From Bacillota bacterium (GTDB lineage Bacteria > Bacillota > Clostridia > Acetivibrionales > DTU013), in NCBI GenBank assembly GCA_023411575.1, contig JAEYOP010000067.1:1-64000 (forward strand): 64,000 bases of DNA, read 5' to 3'. The notes beneath the pieces are model-generated. The model had not been told where the DNA came from. It searched no databases and saw nothing but the letters and a program-made list of their open reading frames with translations. How positions within the stretch are numbered: position 1 is the stretch's first letter; the number at the start of each line of letters is the position of its first letter. Made by a program: the position numbers and the translations under genes. Shown here in pieces: positions 1-9,126 of the stretch.

Positions 1-2275
1 TCTGTTCCAGCAAATCCAGCGTGGCTTGCGACGGGTGTCCGAAATTATTGTGTCCCACGCTGATGACGGCCGCCTGCGGCTTCACCTTCTCCAGGAATTC
101 CGCCGAAGTGGAAGTCTTGGACCCATGATGTCCGATTTTAATCACATCGGCGTCCAGCGGCGCTCCCCCGGCGAGCATTTCCTCCTCTGCGGCGCTTTCG
201 GCATCCCCTGTGAACAGGATATCCGTCCGGCCATAAATCAATTTTAACACGAGCGAGGCGTTATTTAAAGTATCGTCGTCAACGAGACAGTCTTTTTCCG
301 GGTTCACTACCTCAAACCGGGTTTTTTCATCCAGCCGGATCACATTGCCGTTGCTGCATCTGGAAACCGGCACCCCTTTTCGGCCCGCAATCTCGAACAG
401 CTCCGCAAAACCGCTTTCGTCGCTCATGGAAGGAATGATCAGCCTGTCCACCCTGATTTGCTCCAGCACATCCTCCAGCCCCTGGATATGGTCGGTATGC
501 GGGTGCGTGGCTACTATGGCGTCCAACCGGCTCACGCCGCTGTCAAGCAGAAAGGGCACCACAACGGACCGGCCGATGGCGGAAGCCCGTCCGGGGCTCG
601 CGCTGCCTCCGCCGTCAACCAATACGGTTTTACCGGCGTAAGTCCGGATAAAGGCCGAGTCCCCTTCCCCCACATCCAGGAAAACCACCTCCAGCCGCTG
701 CGGTTGAAGGACGATAGAAAGGACGAAGACCGCCGTAAAGGACAGGGCGATGGCCGCATGGCGCGGTTTCAGGGAAATATTTTTCGAAGGCTTGTACCAG
801 AGCAAAAACCAGATTGCGATGTAATACGCAATGGCAAGGATTATGGACGGCGTCGCGGTTTTCAGCACCGCAAAAGGGATGCTTGAAGCCATTTTGGTTA
901 TATAAAGAACGGCGCTGAGAAAAATGCAGTTCAGGTATCCGATGAGCTGGGAAAAAAACAGGCTGACCTGCCCTAATAGCGCCATCAGGGACCCCAGTAT
1001 GGTAATCAGTTCCAGCATGGGCACTGCAAGAAGATTGGGAAGGATGGCAATCACAGAGACCTTGTTGAAGCATATCAAGGTTATGGGCAGCACACCAAGC
1101 TGCGCCGCGACAGTCGCCCCCAGTATTTCGGCAATCCATTCCTGTTTGACAAACCGGCTGACCGGCTTTTTGATATTCCTGTAGAGCATGACAATGGAAA
1201 GCGTGGCCGCATAGGACAGCTGAAAGCCTATATTGAACAGCATGCAGGGATTGACGGCCAGGAGGACGATGCAGGATAAAGCGATTGCCGCATAAGTATC
1301 CGGCTCCCTGTAGAGAATTGCCGAAACCAGGAGGATAATTGCCATAATAACGGCCCTCAGCACGGAAGGCTCAAAGCCCGTAACAAAAACGAACAGGATC
1401 AAAAAGCCTATAATCAGCAGGTTTGCAACGATTCTTTTCACCCGGACCAGCTTCAGCAGAAAATTCAGCGGCAGGATCAGGAACGCCACATTGGCTCCAC
1501 TAACCGCCATGATATGAGTCAATCCGGAATTGCTGAACGCCTCCTGCACCTCCTCCGGGAGGCCCTCCCTGTAACCGATGAGCATGCCGTTGAGCAAGCC
1601 CGCCTGTTGAGTGGGCAGGCTTCTTTCTATGACATGAATGACCCTTTTCCGTATATCCAGGCCCAAGCGGACAAAAAAATTGCCGCGATTTCCGTCCTTT
1701 CGCTCAATCGCATAAGGATAGGCAAAAACCGAGGCCCCGACGCCTTTCTGCATCAGGTACCTGCGGTAATCGAAGCCGCCGGGGTTCCGGACTGTCTGCG
1801 GCAGATAAAGGGTGCCTTCGAACTCGATCTCCCGGCCGTAGTCCAGGACAGCGTTATCCCCTCCCCGGATGGTGCTGAACAGGAGCTTTCCCCCGGTCTT
1901 TACAGGCTTTCCGTCGTAGCCCTTCCTTATGCTCCCCACCTTCACCACGTACGTCACCCGTTCGCCCTTGATTTCCGGCTCCGACGCGATATGGCCGCAC
2001 ACCGCGACCTCCTGGCCGTCAAAGGCGCCAAACCGGCCGTCCTGAAGCCGGTCGGCCGCGATAAACTCCCCGGAGCCCAGAACAAAAAAGCCAAGCATCC
2101 CAATGGATAGAAACAGCCTGCCTTTCCGCAAAAATCCTGCCGCAAAAAAGCCTGCCGACAGCAGCAGGGCCAGGCCTACGGGCACAAGGACCGAATCCGA
2201 CAGATAAGCCGAAAGAATTCCAAGGATCATCATAATGCAAAAAGAGACGACGGGTCTTTTGGAAACAATACTCAT
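1..2275 (-). CDS. comEC: ComEC/Rec2 DNA-uptake channel protein (C-terminus beyond window)
   Basis: Integral membrane protein that carries single-stranded DNA across the cytoplasmic membrane during natural transformation. About 758 codons are visible from the ATG at 2275; the stop lies beyond position 1. The N-terminus has closely spaced hydrophobic segments (DUF4131-like), followed by the ComEC competence core with the phrase GLTHIMAVSGANVAFL near 1500-1540. The C-terminal third is a metallo-beta-lactamase-like domain with THPHTDH at about 488-510 and a GHNNFGHP-type stretch near 30-60, which in this family lies close to the end, so little is missing. No other competence gene is in view. The family call is firm; whether the strain is transformable is not shown. 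Confidence 0.93.
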   Translation of the reverse strand, partial: MSIVSKRPVVSFCIMMILGILSAYLSDSVLVPVGLALLLSAGFFAAGFLRKGRLFLSIGMLGFFVLGSGEFIAADRLQDGRFGAFDGQEVAVCGHIASEPEIKGERVTYVVKVGSIRKGYDGKPVKTGGKLLFSTIRGGDNAVLDYGREIEFEGTLYLPQTVRNPGGFDYRRYLMQKGVGASVFAYPYAIERKDGNRGNFFVRLGLDIRKRVIHVIERSLPTQQAGLLNGMLIGYREGLPEEVQEAFSNSGLTHIMAVSGANVAFLILPLNFLLKLVRVKRIVANLLIIGFLILFVFVTGFEPSVLRAVIMAIILLVSAILYREPDTYAAIALSCIVLLAVNPCMLFNIGFQLSYAATLSIVMLYRNIKKPVSRFVKQEWIAEILGATVAAQLGVLPITLICFNKVSVIAILPNLLAVPMLELITILGSLMALLGQVSLFFSQLIGYLNCIFLSAVLYITKMASSIPFAVLKTATPSIILAIAYYIAIWFLLWYKPSKNISLKPRHAAIALSFTAVFVLSIVLQPQRLEVVFLDVGEGDSAFIRTYAGKTVLVDGGGSASPGRASAIGRSVVVPFLLDSGVSRLDAIVATHPHTDHIQGLEDVLEQIRVDRLIIPSMSDESGFAELFEIAGRKGVPVSRCSNGNVIRLDEKTRFEVVNPEKDCLVDDDTLNNASLVLKLIYGRTDILFTGDAESAAEEEMLAGGAPLDADVIKIGHHGSKTSTSAEFLEKVKPQAAVISVGHNNFGHPSQATLDLLEQ

Positions 2276-2341
2276 GCCAGCACCCTTTTTGTCCCTATTG
2301 TATCCCGGTGAAAAAGAATTGTAAATATATGTAAAATAAAC

Positions 2342-2378
2342 AAAAACCGGCAGATCGCCTTGAAGACGTGCTGCCGGT
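2342..2378 (-). terminator. Rho-independent terminator of the NlpC/P60 gene
   Basis: An 8-bp stem (ACCGGCAG/CTGCCGGT at 2346-2353 and 2371-2378) is followed on the minus strand by a run of five T (complement of 2342-2346). It lies about 75 bp after the stop of the hydrolase gene. Confidence 0.8.
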
Positions 2379-2451
2379 CCATTTCAACCATATTGTATTT
2401 TCTGTTTGTTATTTCCCGGCTTCGAAAGGATTCCGGGCCTGTTTGCTCCGA

Positions 2452-3462
2452 TTATTTCGTCAGATAATCCCTGGCTCCCATCAAGCGCTTCTGGTAATAG
2501 GCTTCATTCAAATTGCTGATCTTGACCTTCCGGCTGCCGCTGGTGGAAGAGGCATGAATGAACTTGCCGCTTCCGATATAAATCCCTACATGGGTGATGG
2601 CGTTGAGTCCGCCGTTGGTATCGAAGAACACGAGATCGCCCGGCTGCAGGTCCGCCTTCTTGACGACGGTCCCGGCGGCGCCCATATCCCTGGAGGCCCT
2701 GGCCAGCGTCATGTCGAAGTGCTTGTATACATAGCTTACAAAGCCGGAGCAGTCGAAGCCCTTCGGGGTCGAACCGCCAAATACGTATTTTACTCCTATG
2801 AATTTCTTTGCATAGGCAACAATTTGCTGCCGGATATCGCTTGTATTTTCATCCACGGCCGCGTCATCCCCGGAGTCTGAGGCGGAATCCTGTTCGACGC
2901 TGCCGCCGTCCGCTTCCTCTTCCTCGACTTCCTCCGTCAGAGCTGCGGGAACCTGAAGCTCGGAAGTGACGCCTCTTGAAACCGTATCGCCGCGGACGGT
3001 AAGAAACTCCGCATTCACCCATCCAAACCGTTCTTCGCCGATGGAAATCCGGTACCACTCTCCCGAACGCTCATAAATGTCTACCTTCGTCCCCTTGTCC
3101 AGCTTTGCCAGGACTTCCGAAGAAATGTCCGGTTTCGACCGCACATTGACCACCGAGCCGGATACCGTACCGGTAGAAGAAACCGTATCGCGGATCACAA
3201 GATAATCGTCCCTGATCCAGCCGGTCTCGTCGTTCACACTGACCTTAAACCATTCCCCTTCGCTGCCGAGAACGGATACCTGTTTTCCTTTTTCCAACTG
3301 CATGAGGACTTTGGAGGTGGTATTGGGGTTTGCTCTTAAATTAACAATGTCGCCTGTGATGATGCCGGTTTTTGCAGCGGCTGCGCAAACGGCCGCCGAC
3401 AAAAGAAAAATGGTTAAAAGAATAACTGGAACGGATACTAACGTCTTTCGAACTGTTGGCAT
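2452..3462 (-). CDS. Secreted NlpC/P60 peptidoglycan hydrolase with two SH3b domains
   Basis: Exported cell-wall endopeptidase, 336 aa. A signal peptide occupies roughly residues 1-28 (hydrophobic core ending AVCAAAA). Two bacterial SH3 repeats follow at about 34-86 and 96-155, each with the VNVR/VNLR, KG, GEWYR/GEWFK and GWI/GWV pattern, then an acidic linker and an NlpC/P60 domain at about 215-335. The catalytic Cys is in FDCSGFV, the His in ITHVGIYIG, and a second polar residue in HASS. NlpC/P60 enzymes usually cut gamma-D-Glu-diamino-acid bonds in peptide stems. The gene stands alone, has its own terminator and is preceded by a c-di-AMP riboswitch, linking wall turnover to c-di-AMP. Confidence 0.93.
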   Translation of the reverse strand: MPTVRKTLVSVPVILLTIFLLSAAVCAAAAKTGIITGDIVNLRANPNTTSKVLMQLEKGKQVSVLGSEGEWFKVSVNDETGWIRDDYLVIRDTVSSTGTVSGSVVNVRSKPDISSEVLAKLDKGTKVDIYERSGEWYRISIGEERFGWVNAEFLTVRGDTVSRGVTSELQVPAALTEEVEEEEADGGSVEQDSASDSGDDAAVDENTSDIRQQIVAYAKKFIGVKYVFGGSTPKGFDCSGFVSYVYKHFDMTLARASRDMGAAGTVVKKADLQPGDLVFFDTNGGLNAITHVGIYIGSGKFIHASSTSGSRKVKISNLNEAYYQKRLMGARDYLTK

Positions 3463-3484
3463 GGAGCCCTCCTATATTCAGCTT

Positions 3485-3670
3485 CCGAAGTTAGCTGCCG
3501 GGTGCGGGTGATAGGATCACCCTACCGTCCTCGGAAAACGCGCAAACCGGAGAACATAATATTTCCCGATTTCCCGGATTCCCGCCGGACGGATTAACCC
3601 CTTTAATGGTTCCTCCGTACTCCTTTTCAGGAGATTCAGCATTTTTTGCGGCGGTCGCAGACTGCGAACG
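3485..3670 (-). promoter_or_regulatory. c-di-AMP riboswitch (ydaO-yuaA type) in the hydrolase leader
   Basis: The minus-strand leader contains blocks I recognise from the ydaO/yuaA aptamer: a GCCGC stretch before TGCTGAATC, GTACGGAGGAACCA, GGGGTTAATCC, a GGGTGATCCTATCACCC hairpin and CAGCTAACTTCGGAAGC just before the coding region. This class binds c-di-AMP, usually turns expression off, and often precedes cell-wall hydrolase genes, as here. Boundaries are approximate because no covariance model was run. Confidence 0.82.
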
Positions 3671-3803
3671 GTCTGTTTCCGCCAAAGTCCAGACAGGAAA
3701 CAATTACCTGCCTGAAGCATGTATAATTATTATACCGATTGGATTGAAGTTTGTCAAATTCGGAAACCGGCTTCTGTGCACGCATTATGTTAACTTTTAT
3801 ATC

Positions 3804-4352
3804 CTAATTCTTACCAGACGGTTCCTGCAGGCTTTTATGCATGATAATGACCTCATACGGCGATTTATCGCCGAAGAGCATTTTCGTAAACCGTCCCGTT
3901 TCGCCGAAGCCAAGCTTCCGCCAGAATTTCACGCCTTCGTCGTTCTTTTCGATGACGGACAGAAGGACGTCCGAAGTATTAAAAACCGCCTTGCTCCATT
4001 GGACCACCAGCTCCACGGTGGTGCTCCCGATTCCTTGATGCTGGAATTGTGGCAATATGGCGATTAGCTTTATCCAGAGGGTGTTTTCATACAACAGGCC
4101 CGACACGACTCCGATCAGCCGGCAAGCACCGCCCCCCGGCTCTTTTTCATAGATGCCCGTAAAAAATTCATTTCTGCTGGTCGCAAGCACGTCCAGCTTC
4201 AATGCGATATCAGCCTGTGTGACGGGATACGAAATGCCCGTGGCATACCGGTATCCCTCGCTGCAATTGTATAAATCCACGACCCCGTCCAAATACCTCC
4301 GGTCGATCGGCCCGATTGCAATCCTGCCGGACTCCGCCCTTATTTCGATCAT
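3804..4352 (-). CDS. GNAT-family N-acetyltransferase
   Basis: Predicted acetyl-CoA-dependent acyltransferase, 182 aa. The start at 4352 (MIEIRAES) is chosen because GGAGGG lies 5-7 bases upstream; a start at 4388 is possible but has no such site. The GNAT core is visible as LWIKLIAILPQFQHQGIGSTTVELV (acetyl-CoA loop QHQGIGST at about residue 115) and the later NDEGVKFWRKLGF segment. The substrate cannot be told from sequence. It is a single gene between the hydrolase and the sodium-pump genes, with no evident link to either. Confidence 0.8.
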   Translation of the reverse strand: MIEIRAESGRIAIGPIDRRYLDGVVDLYNCSEGYRYATGISYPVTQADIALKLDVLATSRNEFFTGIYEKEPGGGACRLIGVVSGLLYENTLWIKLIAILPQFQHQGIGSTTVELVVQWSKAVFNTSDVLLSVIEKNDEGVKFWRKLGFGETGRFTKMLFGDKSPYEVIIMHKSLQEPSGKN

Positions 4353-4551
4353 CAGCGCCCTCCAATCGTTCCCGGCTGTCCCGGACACCTGCCCTGCCCT
4401 GGCATTCCGGGCCGCCCTTCTCTACGGGTACCCCCACATATTATACCAATAGAGCCTTTTAATTTCCATAATCCCGCATAAACATATTTCGCAAGAAACA
4501 CCCGAAAAAGCAGTTTCGGTTTATCGGAAGTTATTTTTCGCTTGTTCCCAA

Positions 4552-4580
4552 TTGATAAATTGATTTCCATTCGGTATACT
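4552..4580 (+). promoter_or_regulatory. Sigma-A promoter of the oadB-like gene
   Basis: TTGATA (4552-4557), a 17-bp spacer and TATACT (4575-4580), 65 bp before the oadB start, fit a vegetative promoter. Confidence 0.65.
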
Positions 4581-4645
4581 ATTAATGGAAACGGGCCGGA
4601 AAATCAGCCTGTTTACTTATCAGACCTTTCAGCAGGAGAATGATC

Positions 4646-5887
4646 ATGGAATTTAAAGAATTGTATGCCGGCTTTGCAGCCATCAACATTAAAATGTTGA
4701 TCATGTTTGTCATTGGTTTTGCTTTGATCTACCTTGCGGTAAAGAAGGACTATGAACCGATGCTGCTCCTTCCCATCGGCTTTGGAGCCATTCTTGTAAA
4801 CCTCCCCCAGTCGGTGGTCAAGTTTGCCTCCGAACAGGTTCTGAACCCGTTCGTCACGGAATTTGTAAAGAACAATCCCGCTTCCAGGAGCCTTTTCGAG
4901 GACAAGCTGAATTTTGTCTTCGACAGCGCCGGACAAGCCTACACCTATGAGCCGGGCGTCCTGGACATCCTGCTTCACTCGGGCATCCTGACGGAGCTTT
5001 TCCCGGTTCTCATTTTTGTGGCCATCGGCGCCATGATCGATTTTACCCCGCTCTTTCGCAATCCGGTCATGATCTTCTTCGGCGCCGCCGCCCAGTTCGG
5101 TATTTTTGCAACCCTGCTGGTGGCGCTGGCGCTGGGGTTTGACCTGAAGGTCGCGTCGGCCATCGGCATCATCGGCGCCGCCGACGGTCCCACCGCCATT
5201 TACGTGGCCGGCAAATTCGCCAAGGAATATTTCGGTCCGATCTCCGTGGCCGCCTATTCGTACATGTCCCTGGTGCCGATCATCCAGCCCCCGGTCGTCA
5301 AGCTGCTGACCTCGAAGAGCGAGCGTATGATCCGGATGGAGTACAAGGATGTCAAGGTATCCAAAATCGTTCTGATCATGTTCCCCATCACGGTTACGGT
5401 CATCGCCGGCCTGGTCGCGCCGATCAGCGTTCCCCTCGTCGGTTTCCTTATGTTCGGCAACCTCATCCGGGAATGCGGCGTCCTCGACAGGCTTTCCAAT
5501 GCCGCGCAGAATGAACTGGCCAACCTGGTTACGCTGCTGCTCGGCATCACCATAGGCTCTACGATGGTCGCGGACAGCTTCCTGCAGTGGCAGACTATTT
5601 TGATCCTTCTGATGGGGCTCGTGGCTTTCGTATTCGATACGGCGGGCGGCGTGCTCTTTGCAAAACTCCTGAATCTGTTCCGTAAAACCAAGATCAATCC
5701 GATGATCGGCGCCGCCGGAATTTCCGCCTTCCCCATGTCGGCCAGAGTGATCCAGAAGATGGCAAAGGACGAGGATCCGACGAATTTCATCCTGATGCAG
5801 TCCGTCAGCGCCAACGTTTCCGGGCAGCTGGGCTCCATCATTGCGGGTGGTCTCATACTTGCCGTCGTGCCGATGCTCGTGCGTTAG
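4646..5887 (+). CDS. oadB: Sodium-pumping decarboxylase subunit beta (OadB/GcdB/MmdB family)
   Basis: Membrane subunit of a biotin-dependent decarboxylase that couples decarboxylation of carboxybiotin to Na+ export, 413 aa. The ATG at 4646 is preferred over 4640 because AGGAG is then correctly spaced. About ten hydrophobic segments are visible. The conserved region IGAADGPTAIYVAGK (about residues 173-187) holds the family aspartate used in Na+/H+ movement, and the GAAGISAFPMSARV segment near the end is typical. The beta subunit alone does not reveal the substrate (oxaloacetate, glutaconyl-CoA or methylmalonyl-CoA). The next gene is a gamma-like small subunit; no alpha/biotin subunit is in view. 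Confidence 0.92.
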   Translation: MEFKELYAGFAAINIKMLIMFVIGFALIYLAVKKDYEPMLLLPIGFGAILVNLPQSVVKFASEQVLNPFVTEFVKNNPASRSLFEDKLNFVFDSAGQAYTYEPGVLDILLHSGILTELFPVLIFVAIGAMIDFTPLFRNPVMIFFGAAAQFGIFATLLVALALGFDLKVASAIGIIGAADGPTAIYVAGKFAKEYFGPISVAAYSYMSLVPIIQPPVVKLLTSKSERMIRMEYKDVKVSKIVLIMFPITVTVIAGLVAPISVPLVGFLMFGNLIRECGVLDRLSNAAQNELANLVTLLLGITIGSTMVADSFLQWQTILILLMGLVAFVFDTAGGVLFAKLLNLFRKTKINPMIGAAGISAFPMSARVIQKMAKDEDPTNFILMQSVSANVSGQLGSIIAGGLILAVVPMLVR

Positions 5888-5933
5888 GCCGCTGAGGCGC
5901 GAATCGTTTTAAAGTGTATTACAGGAGGAAAAT

Positions 5934-6089
5934 ATGAACGATTTCTTTAACAGTTTATTATCTACCAAAATGGGACCGGGCGTCCTTGTTACCATAACCG
6001 GCATGCTGGGTGTTTTCGCCGTGCTGATTCTGTTTTACCTGATCATTCTTCTCTTGAACAGGGTCTTCCCTTACAAGCCAGAGGCCTGA
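5934..6089 (+). CDS. Small single-span membrane protein, OadG-like gamma subunit
   Basis: A 51-aa protein after a strong site (GGAGGAAAAT before the ATG at 5934), 46 bp after oadB. It has a short polar N-terminus (MNDFFNSLLST), one long hydrophobic helix (about residues 17-41) and a short basic tail. Gamma subunits of Na+-pump decarboxylases have this layout and anchor the alpha subunit to the beta subunit. The usual longer cytosolic tail with metal-binding His is absent, so it is a minimal form. Called mainly from position and topology. Confidence 0.65.
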   Translation: MNDFFNSLLSTKMGPGVLVTITGMLGVFAVLILFYLIILLLNRVFPYKPEA

Positions 6090-6094
6090 TCGAA

Positions 6095-6691
6095 ATGAAG
6101 AGCGTATTGATGGCGGTCTATTCGTTTTCGGCGCCGCCCTGTTCCGAAGCCGGCGGGTTATCGGCGGTGATCGGCCAGCTTCGGAATTACGGGTGGGAGC
6201 CCGTGGTGCTGACCCGCGGCACGGGGACGGAGCCCCAGGAAAAAAGGCTGCTGCAGCTGCCCGAGGACATCGACATCATCCGTACCGGCCCCTTTGGGGA
6301 CGGATTTACAAAAGCGGAGGCCCTTCCGGGGTTTTTCCGCTTCTTGCTGGAACGAAACGGGCAAAAGCTCTGGGAATTTCTTTCCCGCAGCAAAGCGTCG
6401 CGCCTTGTCAAAAACGGAGGCGCCGATTTGATCTATACGGTTTCCCCTTTCTACAGTTCCCACCGGATCGGATTGCATTTGAAGAAAAAAAATCCGAATC
6501 TGCCCTGGGTGGCGGATCTCGGACCGTCCGGCCCTGCGCTCCGAAGCTGTGAAAGGGAACTGCTGGCCCGAATCCGGGAAACTGCCGATATTCTTGTTCC
6601 GGACAATCCGGAGATCAACGCGCAGGAGCTTTCGGAACTGTTCGAAAAGGCCTGCCGGTCGGTAGCGGCGAAAAAACTGGGAAACCCATGA
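6095..6691 (+). CDS. Short glycosyltransferase-4-like protein (N-terminal half only)
   Basis: 198 aa resembling the acceptor-binding N-terminal half of GT-B glycosyltransferases: MKSVLMAVYSFSAPPCSEAGG opens like family-4-type enzymes, with the YTVSPFYSSHRIGLHLKKK region later. The nucleotide-sugar-binding C-terminal half is absent; the frame ends after PDNPEINAQELSELF. It may be a truncated enzyme or act with a partner. It starts 5 bp after the oadG-like stop and ends 13 bp before the glycosyltransferase-CsaB fusion, so co-transcription with that gene is likely. A function as an active transferase is doubtful. Confidence 0.6.
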   Translation: MKSVLMAVYSFSAPPCSEAGGLSAVIGQLRNYGWEPVVLTRGTGTEPQEKRLLQLPEDIDIIRTGPFGDGFTKAEALPGFFRFLLERNGQKLWEFLSRSKASRLVKNGGADLIYTVSPFYSSHRIGLHLKKKNPNLPWVADLGPSGPALRSCERELLARIRETADILVPDNPEINAQELSELFEKACRSVAAKKLGNP

Positions 6692-6704
6692 CAGGAGGCT
6701 TTTT

Positions 6705-8957
6705 ATGAAAATCGTTCACCTTATCGGCGGCGGTGATATCGGCGGTGCGAAAACCCATGTATTATACCTTTTAGAGGAATTGTCGCGGCACATGGAGGTG
6801 AAGCTGATCAGCCTGCGTCCCGGCATTTTCGCGGAGGATGCGCAGGCATTGGGCATCGATGTCTCCGTCGTCAAGTCCGGCAGCCTTTTTGCCGATATCC
6901 GCAAGGTATCCAATATGATCCGGGACGGCGGCTACGATATCGTCCATTCCCACGGAGCAAAAGCCAATATGTTCTCCCTGGCCGCCAGACGCAGATGCGG
7001 CCCCCCTACCGTAACGACCGTACATAGCGATTACCGGCTGGACTACATGCACAGCCTCGTCCGGCGGATGACCATAGGACTGACCAATTCCGTGGCTCTC
7101 CGGTTCATGCACAATTACATAGGCGTATCAAGCAATTTCAAGGCAATGCTCATCGACAGGGGCTTCAACCCGCTGGATATCTATGTGCTCTACAACGGCA
7201 TGGATTTCTCGGTCCCGAAGGCGGAATATTCCCGGGAGAAGCTGATCGCCAAATACAAGCTCCCCATCCGGGAGGAGGATGTCATTGTCGGTATTGCGGC
7301 AAGGCTTTATCCGGTCAAGAGCATCGATACGATCGTAAGGGCCGCCCGCCTGGTAAAGGACCGGAACAGCAGGGTCAAATTCCTCATCGGGGGCGACGGC
7401 GAGGACCGCAAGGAGCTGGAAGCCCTGACGGCCAGCCTGGACCTGACGGATACGGTCTTCTTCATCGGCTGGCTGGACGATCCCAACGAGCTGATGAGCA
7501 GCATCGACATCAGCGTGCTGACCTCCATCAGCGAAAGCTTTCCCTATTCCATTCTGGAAGGCGCAAAGTTCAAAAAGGCCACCATCAGCAGCAAGGTGGG
7601 CGGCATTCCGGACCTCATCGAGAACGGCAAAAACGGCTATATGTTCGAGCCCGGCGACTACAGGCGGTTTTCCGAGCTGATCCTGGAACTCGCCGACGAC
7701 GAGGGCAAGCGTGTTGCCATGGGAGAACGCCTGTATGAAAAAGCCCTGGGGGATTTCTCCGTAGAAAGCATGGCGAAAACCCAGCGGGATATTTATAACC
7801 GGATCCTGGAGAAGCAGGCCGCGAAAAAGAAGGGGCATAAGCTGTACGACGCTATCATTTCGGGCTATTACGGCTTCCGGAACATCGGCGACGACGCCCT
7901 GCTGATGTCGATCATCAAGGACTTGAAGGAATTCAAGCCCGACATCCGGTTGCTCATTCTTTCAAAGCAGCCCGCCGTTACCTCCAGGGATTTTCAGGTG
8001 GCTTCCATCAGCCGCGTAAACATGCTGGGGATCCTGCGGGCGATGAGAAACGCCCGCGCCTTCATATACGGCGGCGGCAATCTTCTGCAGGACAACACCA
8101 GCACCCGTTCCCTGTTCTTCTATATTAGTACGGTCTGGCTGGCAAACATGCTGAAGCTGAAGGTCATGTTCTATGCCAACGGAATCGGGCCCTTGAAGAA
8201 GAGCGTAAACCGGATGCTGACCAAGAAAATCATCAACAAGGTGGACGTGATCACGCTCCGGGAAAAGCTTTCCTTTTCCGAGTTGGAGCATATGGACATC
8301 AGCAAGCCCCATATCCTGCTGACGGCCGATGCCGCCTTGACGGTGAAGGACGGCGGCGCCGCATTTGACACGGATATCCTGGAGTACTTGCACATCGACA
8401 GCGACAAGCCCCTGTTCGGAATATCCCTCCGGAAATACCCCGGCCATGAGAAATTCGAGCACGAAAAATATGAAACGGTCATCGCGCAGGCGGCGGACCA
8501 TATCGTCTCCAAATACGGGGCCTATCCGGTGTTCATCCCCATGCAGCATCCCGAGGATATCCCCATCCTTGAAAATGTCGCCGCCAAAATGCAGAGCAAA
8601 AGCTTTATCGTAAAGGAAAAACTCAACGTATACCAGACCTACGACCTCATTTCCAAAACCCGCATGCTCCTCGGGATGAGGCTTCACGCCCTTGTATTCT
8701 CGGCGGTTGCCGCCGTTCCCATGGTGGGCCTTGTTTACGACCCGAAGATCCAGGGCTTCCTGGACTGCATCGGCCAGCCCTCCGCCGGCGATGTCCGGCT
8801 GCTGGAATACGGAAACCTGATCGCGCTGGCGGACCGGGTCTGGGAAAACCGCGAAGCAATCAGCCGGCAGTTGGAAGCGGATATCCCCGCTCTGAAGGAA
8901 AAGGCCCGTGAAAATGCCAAGGTTGCGGTAGACCTGATCTCGACGGCAGGCCTGTAA
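6705..8957 (+). CDS. Glycosyltransferase family 4 fused to CsaB pyruvyltransferase
   Basis: 750 aa made of two enzymes. Residues 1 to about 370 form a GT-B glycosyltransferase: N-terminal MKIVHLIGGGDIGGAKTH, then GIAARLYPVKSIDTI and the donor-site SISESFPYSILEGAKFKKA region. A Lys-rich linker (QAAKKKGHK) leads at about residue 379 to a CsaB/polysaccharide pyruvyltransferase domain (IISGYYGFRNIGDDALL, FIYGGGNLLQD, MRLHALVFSAVAAVPMVGLVYDPK). CsaB adds ketal-linked pyruvate to secondary cell-wall polymer, the ligand of SLH-domain S-layer proteins; the first half probably makes the acceptor sugar. AGGAGG precedes the ATG. The fusion couples sugar transfer and pyruvylation in one chain. Confidence 0.9.
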   Translation: MKIVHLIGGGDIGGAKTHVLYLLEELSRHMEVKLISLRPGIFAEDAQALGIDVSVVKSGSLFADIRKVSNMIRDGGYDIVHSHGAKANMFSLAARRRCGPPTVTTVHSDYRLDYMHSLVRRMTIGLTNSVALRFMHNYIGVSSNFKAMLIDRGFNPLDIYVLYNGMDFSVPKAEYSREKLIAKYKLPIREEDVIVGIAARLYPVKSIDTIVRAARLVKDRNSRVKFLIGGDGEDRKELEALTASLDLTDTVFFIGWLDDPNELMSSIDISVLTSISESFPYSILEGAKFKKATISSKVGGIPDLIENGKNGYMFEPGDYRRFSELILELADDEGKRVAMGERLYEKALGDFSVESMAKTQRDIYNRILEKQAAKKKGHKLYDAIISGYYGFRNIGDDALLMSIIKDLKEFKPDIRLLILSKQPAVTSRDFQVASISRVNMLGILRAMRNARAFIYGGGNLLQDNTSTRSLFFYISTVWLANMLKLKVMFYANGIGPLKKSVNRMLTKKIINKVDVITLREKLSFSELEHMDISKPHILLTADAALTVKDGGAAFDTDILEYLHIDSDKPLFGISLRKYPGHEKFEHEKYETVIAQAADHIVSKYGAYPVFIPMQHPEDIPILENVAAKMQSKSFIVKEKLNVYQTYDLISKTRMLLGMRLHALVFSAVAAVPMVGLVYDPKIQGFLDCIGQPSAGDVRLLEYGNLIALADRVWENREAISRQLEADIPALKEKARENAKVAVDLISTAGL

Positions 8958-9126
8958 AACCGCAAAGATCATAGAAACGCCAATCTTATCTGCCTGAAAT
9001 ACTGTTGTTTAACCTCCGGAAATGGTGGTAAACATACAGAAAATAGGGTTGTCCGCAGATTTTCATCCATATTCTTACTTTTTCCGGAATAGTACAATAA
9101 AACAGAGAGTATAAGGAGAAATGCAT

